A DNA stretch of 35,895 nucleotides, from assembly GCA_024232855.1 (NCBI GenBank), contig JAAEPH010000421.1:1-35895 (forward strand), in the 5' to 3' direction. Made by a program: the position numbers and the translations under genes. The DNA comes from Gammaproteobacteria bacterium. Its GTDB lineage: Bacteria; Pseudomonadota; Gammaproteobacteria; GCA-001735895. Below are positions 1-9,421 of this stretch, piece by piece. The notes under the pieces were generated by a model. It saw only the letters and a program-made list of their open reading frames with translations. It had not been told where the DNA came from and did not search any database. How positions within the stretch are numbered: the first letter of the stretch is position 1; every line of letters starts with the position of its first letter.

Positions 1-175
1 CCTAAAATCCTCAGTTGAATCTACTGCGGTCGTCTACTGCACTGAATCTCATGCATTTTTTCATTATTTTAAGCTCATCCGTAGAGTGACTACGCGATCG
101 CCTAAAATAACGAAAGAAATACCTGATATTCAGCACATTAGACGCCCTCGCTACGATTCAACTGAGGATTTTAGG
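1..175. repeat. 175-bp imperfect full-length palindrome, copy 1 (MITE-like)
   Basis: CCTAAAATCCTCAGTTGAATC...GATTCAACTGAGGATTTTAGG terminal inverted repeats; central hairpin CGTAG-AGTGA-CTACG at 80-94; near-identical copies at 9150-9324 and, inverted, 21883-22057. Confidence 0.93.
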
Positions 176-1231
176 TTCAACCAGCTGGCGCATCATCTCG
201 ATGTGTGAATCGCGGTCGTTGAGCGCGGGGATGTAGCTGAACGCTTCGCCGCCGTGATCGAGAAACTCGCGGCGATATTCGACGTTGATCTCGTCCAGGG
301 TTTCCAGGCAATCCGCCGAGAATCCCGGGCAGACGACATCGACCGCCTTGACGCCGCGCTCGACCAGTCGCTGTAAAGCGTCGCTGGTATAAGGCTGGAT
401 CCAGGCCCGTTTGCCGAAACGTGACTGGTAACCGATCGACCAGTCGTCATCTCCGAGCCCGAGTTTTGCCGCCAGCAGGCGGGCGCTTTGCTGGCACTGT
501 CGCTGGTAGGGGTCGCCGCGCTCGACGTTCGCCCGCGGCAGGCCGTGAAACGACATCAACAGGTGGCGCTGCCCCTGCCGCCAGTGCTCACGAATCGACT
601 TCGCGAGCGCATCGATGTACGCCGGATGCTCCGGGTAGTATCCGATAAACTCGATTGCGGGTGCATAGTCCAGTTGTTTCAGGCTATCGATCAGGTGCTT
701 GTAACTGGTCGCGGTCGTGGTCACCGAGTACTGCGGGTAAAGCGGCAGCAGCACCAGTTTGTCGACGCCGGCATCACGCAACGGTCGCAATACCGAGATA
801 TAGGATGGGTTACCATAGCGCATCGCCAGTTCGACCCGGGTCGGCTCGGGCAACTTCTGTTGTAGGGCCTGTCTTTGCTTCCTGGCGTAAGTCAGTAGCG
901 GCGAACCGTCCTCGCGCCAGACCCGGCCATAAGCCCGCAGAGTCTTGTGACTGCGCAGCGGCAGAATCACGCCATGCAGCAGCGGCAGCCACAGCAGGCG
1001 CGGCAGGTGCACCACCAGCGGATCGGACAGGAATTCTTTTAAAAATCGCTTTACCGACGCTACATCGAGGGCCTCGGGCGTGCCCAGATTGGTCAGTATC
1101 ACCGCTGTTTTCGCCGGCATCAGGTATGGCTCATGGCAGGAATCGCGGCCAGTGTAATCGGCGTCGCCGGCAATGTCACTGGGAATCCCGAGAGGGGGTG
1201 TTGAGTGCCATTCAGCGATAGCCGATTTCAA
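158..1231 (-). CDS. hemH: Ferrochelatase (likely start at about 1120, MPAKTAVILTNLGTPEAL)
   Basis: ORF with ferrochelatase motifs (VILTNLGTPEA, LLPLYPQYSVTTTATS, LLMSFHGLP, VVCPGFSADCLETLDEI); the first ~37 aa of the listed ORF are probably not coding. Confidence 0.96.
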   Translation of the reverse strand: MKSAIAEWHSTPPLGIPSDIAGDADYTGRDSCHEPYLMPAKTAVILTNLGTPEALDVASVKRFLKEFLSDPLVVHLPRLLWLPLLHGVILPLRSHKTLRAYGRVWREDGSPLLTYARKQRQALQQKLPEPTRVELAMRYGNPSYISVLRPLRDAGVDKLVLLPLYPQYSVTTTATSYKHLIDSLKQLDYAPAIEFIGYYPEHPAYIDALAKSIREHWRQGQRHLLMSFHGLPRANVERGDPYQRQCQQSARLLAAKLGLGDDDWSIGYQSRFGKRAWIQPYTSDALQRLVERGVKAVDVVCPGFSADCLETLDEINVEYRREFLDHGGEAFSYIPALNDRDSHIEMMRQLVEPKILS

Positions 1232-1468
1232 TACTTTCGTCTAAATCAATATAAAAAATTATTCGAAAAAACGGTGAAGGGCACTTGACAGAGCAAAGAT
1301 ATTCACACGCATGGGCGGAACTGGTTATCTGACCCTATTTTTCTCGCGAAGGGTCGGCCATGTTTTGCTCAGTCATTGTAAGTGATTGAATTTAAAGGAG
1401 AAATAAAATCGATGCAAAAATGAACAATCTAATGAAGGATCAACAGAAATGCGGCCTGTAGACGGTTA

Positions 1469-1485
1469 TGTGCATTTCATGCACA
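1469..1485. promoter_or_regulatory. Inverted repeat TGTGCAT-TTC-ATGCACA
   Basis: Perfect 7-bp arms in the hemH/priA intergenic region. Confidence 0.5.
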
Positions 1486-1488
1486 GAC

Positions 1489-1511
1489 TTATCCACAGAA
1501 AATGTGGATAA
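1489..1511. promoter_or_regulatory. Inverted pair of consensus DnaA boxes TTATCCACA-GAAAA-TGTGGATAA
   Basis: Two perfect matches to the TTATCCACA consensus in opposite orientation, 5 bp apart, upstream of priA. Confidence 0.6.
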
Positions 1512-1664
1512 ACCCATTTGTCGCCATTTCTTAACAATTTAGCATTTACTTGATAGAAACGGCTTTAACTTTGGGCGCTAAGTGAAAAACCTGCTTTGCG
1601 CCTATATGCGGCTGAGCGCGATCCGGAATTCGAGTATGATTCAGCTTTAACTTGAGTACGCTAC

Positions 1665-3860
1665 GTGCCGCCTTCCCGCTTTGCCGCCTTCGCCATAGCC
1701 TTACCCCTGTATCGTGCCTTCGAGTACCGCATCGATGACAGTGAAGCGGTTGTCGCGGGCACGCGCTACCGCCTGCCGTTCGGCCAGGGTACCCGTACCG
1801 GTGTTTTGCTGAGCGTGAGCGATAGCACCGACTATGCCGCCGAACGCATCAAGCCGATAGAGGCGCGTCTCGACCAACGGCCGGTGTTGAGTGAGCACAT
1901 GCTCGCGCTCGCGAAGTGGATGTCGGAGTATTACCTGCAACCAACCGGCGAGGTAATATTTCAGTGTCTTCCGAGTTACCTGCGCGGCTCGCGTGTGTAT
2001 CAGTCTCTCAGGGTCAAGCGCTGGCAGCTGGTCGATAGCGACGCTGATGTAATCGACGAGCTGCAGAGCAGGTCACCACGGCAGTTTGAAATAGGCCTGG
2101 CGCTGTTGCGTCAGCCGGGCGGGATGACGGCAGCGCAGTTGAAGCAGATCAACCCCAACTGGCACGCGGTCGTCAGGGCCATGGAGAGTAAACAGTTGTT
2201 GCGCTGGGAGTGGGTTGACGCCGCGGTCAACCCGGTTATCGCCAGTGAACTGCCTCGGCTCAGCGACGAGCAGAGCGCTATTCTGGGACAAATCGAGCCG
2301 CGCCTGCGGCATTTCGCGGTGCACTTGCTGGACGGTATCACCGGCAGCGGCAAGACCGAGATCTACCTGCGCCTGATCCAGGCGCGTCTCGCGGACGGGC
2401 TGCAGGTGATTTACCTGGTGCCGGAAATCGGTTTGACCAACCAGTTGATCGACCGCGTCAGGCAGCGCTTCGGCGACTGCTTTGCGACTTCACATTCGAG
2501 CCTGACGGAGTATCAACGTTACCGGGCCTGGGATCGGTTTCGGCGGGGCGAGGTTCGTATCATGCTGGGTACGCGCTCGACCCTGTTTTCCCAATGCGAA
2601 CGGCTCGGCATGATCATCATCGATGAAGAGCACGACCATTCCTACCGCCAGCAGGATGGTGTTCGCTACCATGCGCGCGACGTCGCCATCAAGCGGGCGC
2701 AGATGCTCGACATTCCGATCGTACTCGGCTCGGCCACGGCGTCGCTGGAAAGCATCGCCAACTGCGAGCGCGACACCTGGTTCCACTACCGCATCGACCA
2801 TCGACCGACGCGTTATCCGCCGCCGCCGATTCAGCTAATCGATGTGCGCAACAGCCGTTTCGAGTTCGGCTGTGCGGCGCCGACGCTTGCCCGCATCGAG
2901 TCCCACCTGGCGCAATCCGGCCAGGTGCTGATTTACCTGAATCGCCGCGGCTTCGCCCCGGTCGTCATGTGCCACGAATGCGGCTGGCAATCGCAGTGCC
3001 GGAACTGCGATGCGCGCCTGACCCTGCATCAGTCGTTACAGACCTTGTTATGCCACCACTGTGGCTTCAACCAGGCCATCCCCGAGACCTGCCCGGACTG
3101 CGGTCACGATGAAATCAGGCATTACGGCATCGGCACCGAGCAACTGGAGCAGGGATTGAGGTCGCGCTACCCCGACACACCGGTGTTGCGGGTCGACCGT
3201 GATGTCATCTCGTCGCGCGACGCGCTCAAGGCGCGGCTGCAGCAATTGCAGAGCGGTGAGTCCTGTATCCTGATAGGTACGCAAATGATTGCCAAAGGTC
3301 ACGACTATCCCGCGATCACGCTGAGCGTGGTGCTGGACGCCGACCAGGCGCTGTTCAGCGCCTCCTACCGCGCCAGTGAAAGCCTGGTGCAGACGCTGTT
3401 CCAGGTTAGCGGGCGCTCGGGTCGCGGCGACCGCGTCGGCGAGGCAATCGTGCAAACCCGCTTTACAGAGCATCCGCTGATGCAGGCGCTGCAGCGCCAG
3501 GGCTATCGCGAGATTGCCGCTGATCTGCTGCAGGAACGCCGGCTGCTCGGGTTTCCACCCTGCGCGCGCGCGGTCATCTTTCGTGCCGATGCGCTCGAGC
3601 TGAAGCAGGCGCTGGTGAAGCTCGAGGAGATCAAAACCTTACTCGGGCAGGCGCGGCATTTCGAACGGCTGGCCAGTGTCGGGCCGATACCCGCGCTGAT
3701 GACGCGTCGCATCGGTCGTTACCGCGCCCAGCTATGCCTGCTCAGTGCCGACTTCCAGGCGTTGCGCTCGGTCTTGAGCCAGGCGATGCCCGCCATCCAG
3801 GAAATCGCCAGCAGCCCGCGCGTCAGCTGGAACGTCGACGTCGACGCCTACGACCTCTAA
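1665..3860 (+). CDS. priA: Primosomal protein N' (replication restart helicase PriA)
   Basis: 731 aa; DGITGSGKTEIY Walker A, DEEHD, zinc-binding Cys motifs (CHECGWQSQCRNCDARL...CHHCG...CPDCG), GTQMIAKGHD; GTG start. Confidence 0.97.
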   Translation: MPPSRFAAFAIALPLYRAFEYRIDDSEAVVAGTRYRLPFGQGTRTGVLLSVSDSTDYAAERIKPIEARLDQRPVLSEHMLALAKWMSEYYLQPTGEVIFQCLPSYLRGSRVYQSLRVKRWQLVDSDADVIDELQSRSPRQFEIGLALLRQPGGMTAAQLKQINPNWHAVVRAMESKQLLRWEWVDAAVNPVIASELPRLSDEQSAILGQIEPRLRHFAVHLLDGITGSGKTEIYLRLIQARLADGLQVIYLVPEIGLTNQLIDRVRQRFGDCFATSHSSLTEYQRYRAWDRFRRGEVRIMLGTRSTLFSQCERLGMIIIDEEHDHSYRQQDGVRYHARDVAIKRAQMLDIPIVLGSATASLESIANCERDTWFHYRIDHRPTRYPPPPIQLIDVRNSRFEFGCAAPTLARIESHLAQSGQVLIYLNRRGFAPVVMCHECGWQSQCRNCDARLTLHQSLQTLLCHHCGFNQAIPETCPDCGHDEIRHYGIGTEQLEQGLRSRYPDTPVLRVDRDVISSRDALKARLQQLQSGESCILIGTQMIAKGHDYPAITLSVVLDADQALFSASYRASESLVQTLFQVSGRSGRGDRVGEAIVQTRFTEHPLMQALQRQGYREIAADLLQERRLLGFPPCARAVIFRADALELKQALVKLEEIKTLLGQARHFERLASVGPIPALMTRRIGRYRAQLCLLSADFQALRSVLSQAMPAIQEIASSPRVSWNVDVDAYDL

Positions 3861-3868
3861 CCGTCATC

Positions 3869-3921
3869 CCCCGCGAAAGCGGGTCGGTCCGACGTATCGG
3901 AGCGCGACGTCCCTGTCGCGC
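3869..3921. repeat. Cluster of short-loop hairpins after priA
   Basis: CCCGC-GAAA-GCGGG, TCCGA-CGTA-TCGGA, GCGCGAC-GTCCCT-GTCGCGC in series. Confidence 0.75.
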
Positions 3922-4001
3922 GAAATCCCGCAAAAGAACACCCGCCGACCACGCCGTTAATTGGAACATAGACAGATTGGTTTTTCTGTTACCCGGTTCG
4001 G

Positions 4002-4029
4002 TTGACAAACTTTTCTTGGTCGATAATGT
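4002..4029 (+). promoter_or_regulatory. Putative sigma70 promoter for argS
   Basis: TTGACA (4002-4007), 16-bp spacer, TAATGT (4024-4029). Confidence 0.5.
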
Positions 4030-4110
4030 ACAAAAGATGAGTGGCCGGGGTGGGCTGGCTCGGGTAAAATTCCGGTTCATTTTCCCAATGCGAACGCGGG
4101 TTTTTACCTC

Positions 4111-5862
4111 TTGAAGCAAGTCATCAACGATCTGATCGCGCAATCCTTGCGCGAGCTGCAGCAGGACGCGCAGCTTTCATCCGATCTCAACGTCAATATC
4201 CAGGTCACGCCAGCGAAAGATCCGAGCCAGGGAGACTTCGCCTCGAATGTTGCCCTGGCCCTTGCGAAACAGGCCGGTATGGCGCCGCGCGTGCTTGCCG
4301 AGGCCATCGTCGCCAGGCTGCCGACGCAGGACAGCATCGACAGGATCGAGGTGGCCGGTCCGGGATTCATCAATTTCTTCGTTAGCAGCGCGACCGGTCA
4401 TGCGGTGGTTCAACGAATACTCGAACAGGGCGACGCCTATGGCGCAAGCGAGCAGGGGCGGGGACAAAAGATCCAGGTCGAATTCGTCTCCGCCAATCCA
4501 ACCGGCCCGCTGCATGTCGGGCACGGGCGCGGCGCCGCCTACGGGGCAACCCTCGCCAGCCTGCTGGAATTCGTCGGCTTCGAGGTACAAAAGGAATACT
4601 ACGTCAATGATGCCGGGCGCCAGATGCACATCCTCGGAACTTCGGTCTGGTTACGCTACCTCGAGCTCTGCGGCGAGACCATCGTCTTCCCCAGCAACGG
4701 CTACCAGGGCGACTACGTGTGGGACATCGCCGCCACGCTGCACCGCGAAAACGGTGACGATTTTCGTCGTTCGAGCGAGCAGGCATTTGCCGGGGTATGC
4801 GAGGATGCGCCGGATGGCGACAAGGAAAAACACATCGACGACCTGATTGAAAATGCCCGGCAGCTGTTGGGTACGGAGGCCTACGATACCGTCTTCGACC
4901 TCGCGCTTGTGACGCTGGTCGACGTAATTCGTGTCGACCTTGCGGCCTTCGGGGTCGAGTTCGATCGCTGGTTTTCCGAGCGTTCACTGAGTGATGAAGG
5001 CTTGATCGAACGGGCGATAACACGCTTGCAGGACAATGGCCACGTATACCGGGAAGGCGGAGCCCTGTGGTTTCGCTCGACCGATTTCGGTGATGAGAAA
5101 GACCGCGTGGTGAAACGCGACAATGGCCAGACAACCTATTTCGCCAGCGATATCGCCTATCACATGAACAAGTTCGATCGTGGCTTCGGCAAGGTCATCA
5201 ACATCTGGGGCGCCGATCATCACGGCTATATTGCCCGCGTCAAGGCATCGTTGACTGCGCTCGGTTACGAGGCCGACGACCTCGAGATACAGTTGGTGCA
5301 GTTCGCCAACCTGTTTGAAAAGGGCGAAAAGATATCGATGTCGACGCGTTCCGGTGAATTCGTTACGCTCAGGCAATTACGCGAGGATGTCGGCCTGGAC
5401 GCGGCGCGCTTCTTTTACGTGATGCGCAAGGCCGAACAGCATATGGATTTCGATCTCGACCTGGCGCGCGAGCAGTCTAGCGATAACCCGGTTTACTACC
5501 TGCAATACGCCCACGCGCGTATCTGCAGCGTGTGGCGCCAATGCGGCGATAGATGCATTTCACCTTCGCTGCCGGAGGCAAGGCTCGAGCGACTCGACAA
5601 TGCCCACGAACAGGCGCTGATAAAACAGCTCAGCCTGTTTCCAGATCGGGTTGAAGTCGCGGCCACTCGCCGCGAACCCCACCAGGTGGTCAACTACCTG
5701 CGCGAGCTCGCGAACCAGTTTCACTCCTGGTACAACGCCCACCAGTTTATCGTCGATGACGCCGAGTTGCGCGATGCGCGTATCGCGCTGGCGACCGCGA
5801 CCGGCCAGGTGTTGCGCAATGGTCTGCGGCTAATGGGTGTTTCGGCGCCCGAGAAAATGTAA
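4111..5862 (+). CDS. argS: Arginyl-tRNA synthetase
   Basis: 583 aa; VEFVSANPTGPLHVGHGRGA class I HIGH-type motif, DRVVKRDNGQTTYFASDIAYH, C-terminal DALR-type region; TTG start. Confidence 0.97.
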   Translation: MKQVINDLIAQSLRELQQDAQLSSDLNVNIQVTPAKDPSQGDFASNVALALAKQAGMAPRVLAEAIVARLPTQDSIDRIEVAGPGFINFFVSSATGHAVVQRILEQGDAYGASEQGRGQKIQVEFVSANPTGPLHVGHGRGAAYGATLASLLEFVGFEVQKEYYVNDAGRQMHILGTSVWLRYLELCGETIVFPSNGYQGDYVWDIAATLHRENGDDFRRSSEQAFAGVCEDAPDGDKEKHIDDLIENARQLLGTEAYDTVFDLALVTLVDVIRVDLAAFGVEFDRWFSERSLSDEGLIERAITRLQDNGHVYREGGALWFRSTDFGDEKDRVVKRDNGQTTYFASDIAYHMNKFDRGFGKVINIWGADHHGYIARVKASLTALGYEADDLEIQLVQFANLFEKGEKISMSTRSGEFVTLRQLREDVGLDAARFFYVMRKAEQHMDFDLDLAREQSSDNPVYYLQYAHARICSVWRQCGDRCISPSLPEARLERLDNAHEQALIKQLSLFPDRVEVAATRREPHQVVNYLRELANQFHSWYNAHQFIVDDAELRDARIALATATGQVLRNGLRLMGVSAPEKM

Positions 5863-5870
5863 TAAGGGCG

Positions 5871-6365
5871 ATGGCGCAAAGAAAGACGACATCACCCTGG
5901 GTGTGGGCTTTTTTACTGCTGATGCTGGCTTCCTTCGTGGCCTTTGTGCTGTTTCTCGACCAGAAGATAGTCAGTAGCGGTAGCGCCGACAAGCCAGGGC
6001 AGGAAATCCCCAGCAGTGAGAACAAGCCGACCATTGATTTCTACTCGGTGCTACCCCAACGCGAGGTCGAAATCACCATTTCCGATGAAGAGCGCGCCGC
6101 CATCGAAAACCCGAGTATCAACAAGGACGTGGTCGGCCAGTCGACCCTTCAGGTCGGATCCTTTCACAGCGCCGCTGAAGCCGACAGTATGAAAGCGCAG
6201 CTGGCCTTTCTCGGCCTCGAGGCCAGCGTTAAGCCCGCCGTCATCGATGACGTAACCTGGCATCGCGTGCAGCTGGGGCCTTTTCACAGTGAAACCAGCC
6301 TGTCGCGTGCCAAGAACCTGCTGATCGAAAATGAGATCAAGTACATGCAGCGCAGTGCGCACTAA
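5871..6365 (+). CDS. SPOR-domain (FtsN-like) membrane protein
   Basis: N-terminal TM segment (WAFLLLMLASFVAFVLFL) and C-terminal SPOR repeat (LQVGSFHSAAEADSMKAQLAFLGLEASV...WHRVQLGPF). Confidence 0.85.
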   Translation: MAQRKTTSPWVWAFLLLMLASFVAFVLFLDQKIVSSGSADKPGQEIPSSENKPTIDFYSVLPQREVEITISDEERAAIENPSINKDVVGQSTLQVGSFHSAAEADSMKAQLAFLGLEASVKPAVIDDVTWHRVQLGPFHSETSLSRAKNLLIENEIKYMQRSAH

Positions 6366-6404
6366 GCGATGCCGCGATTCAGGCCGGTGATTCAGGCCAA
6401 CTAT

Positions 6405-7127
6405 TCAGGTATAAATACTCAGCAGAAACCAGTCGGGGACCCGGTTACGCGATTTACGCAAAACTGCTTCATGAGCACGATACCCGGGACAATGTGCCTG
6501 CACCAGCGCCCAGAAGGCGCTGGAATGATTGAGGTGGCGGGTATGGCAAAGCTCGTGAATCATCAGGTATTCTACCGTCGCCGCCGGCAGGAACAGCAGT
6601 TGATCGTTGAGGCTGATGTTGTTGCGATTCGAGCAGCTGCCCCAACGCGTCCTCTGGCTGCGAATGCTCACCCCGTCGAAATCAAGGCCGGTTTGCCGCG
6701 ATATCCGCTCGAGTAGCGGCGGTAAGCAGTGTTGCGCGCGCCGCCGAATATAGCGGCGCAATTCGCCGATGCGCGCACCCTGGCCGACGGCATCGATAAC
6801 GATACTCTCGGCGCAGGGACTGTTGTCGGCATTGAATGGTGAATCACCGCGGTAAACTATCGGTGTTGTGCTGTTGTCGAAAGCCAGCGACAGTTCGTCG
6901 GGCAGGCGTACCGCCTGGCGCAGATTTGCCTGTCGGGCGAGTTGCCCGCGCGCCCAGGCGGCATGCCTGTCGACCAGTGCCGCGACCTGGTTACGCGGGA
7001 AGCGCGCGGGAATCACGACTTCGAGCCCGCCAAAGGGTTTTATCCGCAGGCGCGCGTATCGTGCCCGCCTCGAGACGCGCAGACTCCAGTCCAGTTGTAA
7101 ATCGTCAGATCTGCCGTTCCCCGGCAT
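6405..7127 (-). CDS. YgjP-like (DUF45/M48-type) zinc metallopeptidase family protein
   Basis: RWGSCS...LNDQLLFLPAATVEYLMIHELCHTRHLNHSSAFW, HExxH motif. Confidence 0.9.
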   Translation of the reverse strand: MPGNGRSDDLQLDWSLRVSRRARYARLRIKPFGGLEVVIPARFPRNQVAALVDRHAAWARGQLARQANLRQAVRLPDELSLAFDNSTTPIVYRGDSPFNADNSPCAESIVIDAVGQGARIGELRRYIRRRAQHCLPPLLERISRQTGLDFDGVSIRSQRTRWGSCSNRNNISLNDQLLFLPAATVEYLMIHELCHTRHLNHSSAFWALVQAHCPGYRAHEAVLRKSRNRVPDWFLLSIYT

Positions 7128-7135
7128 GGCGTTCG

Positions 7136-9094
7136 CTAAAGCCCCGCCATGATTTCGATTTCCGCGGCCTGGATGTCATTCGGGTGACCCTCGATAACGA
7201 GTACATCTCCGGCCAGTAAGGCGACCTCGGAGAGTGGGTCGCTGCTGCTCACGCCGTTACGGCGCAGCGCGATGATGCTGATTTTATCGAGGCATTTGAG
7301 CGAATCGATGCTGCGGTCCACGGCATGATAGGTCCCGAGAATCTCGATGCTGTGCAGGTGATGGTGGTCGGGCGTGTCCAGGTCGACGTCATCGATACTG
7401 TGGAAGAAGGCCCGCACCCTGGCGTAGTGTCCCGCGCGCGCCTCGTCCAGCATTTCATCGATGGATTGCTGTTCTTCGCCGAGCGCGCTCAGCGTATGTT
7501 TGGCGAGCATCATGCTCGATTCGACCGTGTCGGGAATGACTTCATCCGCGCCGCATTCGAGCAGGCGTTCGAGGTGACGGTCATCACGGGTACGGATGAT
7601 CATCGGAATTTCGCTATTCAGGGTTCGCGCCGCCTGCGCGATGTGTTCACTGGTCTTGATTTCAGTGAAGGATATGACCAGCACACGCGCTCTCGAAATG
7701 CCGGCGTGTCGCAGGATATCGGGATTGCTGCTGTCACCGAGAAACACCGGTTCGCCGGCCTCGCGCGCCTCGTTGACAATATCGGCCTCGATTTCGAGTG
7801 CGATGAAGGGAGTGCCGACGCGACTCAGGAACTGGGCGAGATTTTGCGCGGTGCGTCCAAACCCGCACAGAATGACGTGGCCTTCGAGATTCTGACAGGC
7901 ATCCGTGATCGTGCTTTCGTTTTTACCGAGGCTGTCACGATAGACAGGATCGTAACGACAGGCAATGGCTTCATTGTGCTTGATGAGCAGCGGTGATATC
8001 GCCATGCTCAGAATGATGGCGGCGATTATCGGCTGGCTCAGGTCGAGATCGAGTAGCCCGGTCGCGATTGCCACCGCCAGCACCGCGAATCCGAACTCGC
8101 TGCCCTGTCCCAGCAGAATGCCCGCCTTGATCGCAACCCCGCGCATGTAACCGGCAGCGGCGGTTATTATCGTGATCGCGCCGCCCTTGCCGATGATCAG
8201 GCCCAGCGTGAGCACCGCGACCACGACCGGTTTGCTGATGATAATATGCCAGTCGAACTGCGAACCTACCGAAATGAAGAACAGGCCCATGAGCACGTCG
8301 CGAAACGGCCTGATTTCGTTTTCGATATGATGCTGATACTCGGTCTCGGCGAGCATGATGCCGGCGAGGAAGGCGCCCATTGCCAACGACAGGCCGAGCT
8401 GCCAGGTGAGCCAGGCCGCGAGTAGCGCGATGAGCAGGATAAACAGGGTAAACAATTCATGCGAGTGGGTGGTCGCGACCGCGCGCACCGCCGGGCGCAC
8501 CAGGTACTGGCCGGCGTAGAATATCACCGCAAAGGCGAGGGCGCCCTTGACCAGCGCCAGGCTGATGGGCAGCAGCAACGAAGTTTCTGCCTGGTCGGCC
8601 AATATAGGTATCAGCACCAGGAATGGAACCACCGCGAGATCCTGGAACAGGAGTACACCGAGCGAAATGTTCCCGTGCGGCAAATGCAATTCGTAGTTCT
8701 CGGTGAGTAGCTTGGTGACGATTGCGGTCGATGACATCGTCAATGCGCCGCCGACCGCGAAAGCAGCCTGCCAGGACAGTCCCATCCACAATCCAAGCAC
8801 CATGGTGCTAAGTGTCGATATGATCACCTGTACCAGTCCGATTCCGAAAACGATGTTACGCATCGCGATCAGGCGCGGGATCGAAACTTCGAGACCGATG
8901 GTGAACAACAGGAAAACCACGCCGATTTCGGCAATCTGTTCGAGCACGTGGCGGTCGTGAATCCAGCCGAAGGCGTGCTCGCCGGCCAGTAGCCCTACCA
9001 CCAGGTAGCCGAGCACCGCGGGGATATCGAGACGCCTGAACACCGCGATGCCGACGACGGACAATATCAGTATGATCAGGATTTCATTTAGCAT
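7136..9094 (-). CDS. Monovalent cation:proton antiporter-2 (CPA2) family, KefB/YbaL-like, with TrkA-N domain
   Basis: 652 aa; multispan N-terminus (AVLGYLVVGLLAGEHAFGW), TrkA-N (GHVILCGFGRTAQNLAQFLSRVGTPFIALE), TrkA-C-like tail. Confidence 0.93.
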   Translation of the reverse strand: MLNEILIILILSVVGIAVFRRLDIPAVLGYLVVGLLAGEHAFGWIHDRHVLEQIAEIGVVFLLFTIGLEVSIPRLIAMRNIVFGIGLVQVIISTLSTMVLGLWMGLSWQAAFAVGGALTMSSTAIVTKLLTENYELHLPHGNISLGVLLFQDLAVVPFLVLIPILADQAETSLLLPISLALVKGALAFAVIFYAGQYLVRPAVRAVATTHSHELFTLFILLIALLAAWLTWQLGLSLAMGAFLAGIMLAETEYQHHIENEIRPFRDVLMGLFFISVGSQFDWHIIISKPVVVAVLTLGLIIGKGGAITIITAAAGYMRGVAIKAGILLGQGSEFGFAVLAVAIATGLLDLDLSQPIIAAIILSMAISPLLIKHNEAIACRYDPVYRDSLGKNESTITDACQNLEGHVILCGFGRTAQNLAQFLSRVGTPFIALEIEADIVNEAREAGEPVFLGDSSNPDILRHAGISRARVLVISFTEIKTSEHIAQAARTLNSEIPMIIRTRDDRHLERLLECGADEVIPDTVESSMMLAKHTLSALGEEQQSIDEMLDEARAGHYARVRAFFHSIDDVDLDTPDHHHLHSIEILGTYHAVDRSIDSLKCLDKISIIALRRNGVSSSDPLSEVALLAGDVLVIEGHPNDIQAAEIEIMAGL

Positions 9095-9149
9095 CGGCAG
9101 GCTCGTCTATTGGTAGCGAGGTCTGTATAACACATTTGATGCATTTCAA

Positions 9150-9324
9150 CCTAAAATCCTCAGTTGAATCTACTGCGGGCGTCTACTGCACTGAATCTCA
9201 TGCATTTTTTCATTATTTTAAGCTCACCCGTAGAGTGACTACGCGATCGCTTAAAATAACGAAAGAAATACCAGATATTCAGCGCATTAGACGCCCTCGC
9301 TACGATTCAACTGAGGATTCTAGG
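9150..9324. repeat. 175-bp imperfect palindrome, copy 2, flanked by TTCAA on both sides
   Basis: About 6 mismatches to copy 1; 5-bp direct repeat TTCAA at 9145-9149 and 9325-9329. Confidence 0.93.
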
Positions 9325-9421
9325 TTCAAGATACCGGGTTTGTGAATTCAAAGAACAAGCGAGGCCCCGTCATCCTGGTAAGCGATGCGGGCTAACCCCC
9401 GTATCTCGCCGTTTTATGTAA

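Noticed and set aside
1401-1461. Tiny overlapping ORFs MQK* and MNNLMKDQQKCGL* after AAAGGAG upstream of priA
   Set aside because: Too short to separate from chance and no leader-peptide codon bias; kept only as a note.
1232-1664. Chromosomal origin of replication at the hemH/priA gap
   Set aside because: Only two perfect DnaA boxes, no clear DUE repeats and no oriC-associated genes (dnaA, dnaN, gidA/mnmG, rpmH).
3048-3473. Long antisense ORFs opposite priA, argS, pheS/pheT, kefB and ABC genes (e.g. 141 aa at 3048, 223 aa at 7325, 253 aa at 25854)
   Set aside because: They mirror GC-rich, well-conserved coding genes, have low-complexity or unfamiliar composition and no recognisable motif; typical antisense shadow ORFs.
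9136-9345. 69-aa ORF across repeat copy 2
   Set aside because: It spans a non-coding palindrome; the other copies do not support a conserved reading frame.
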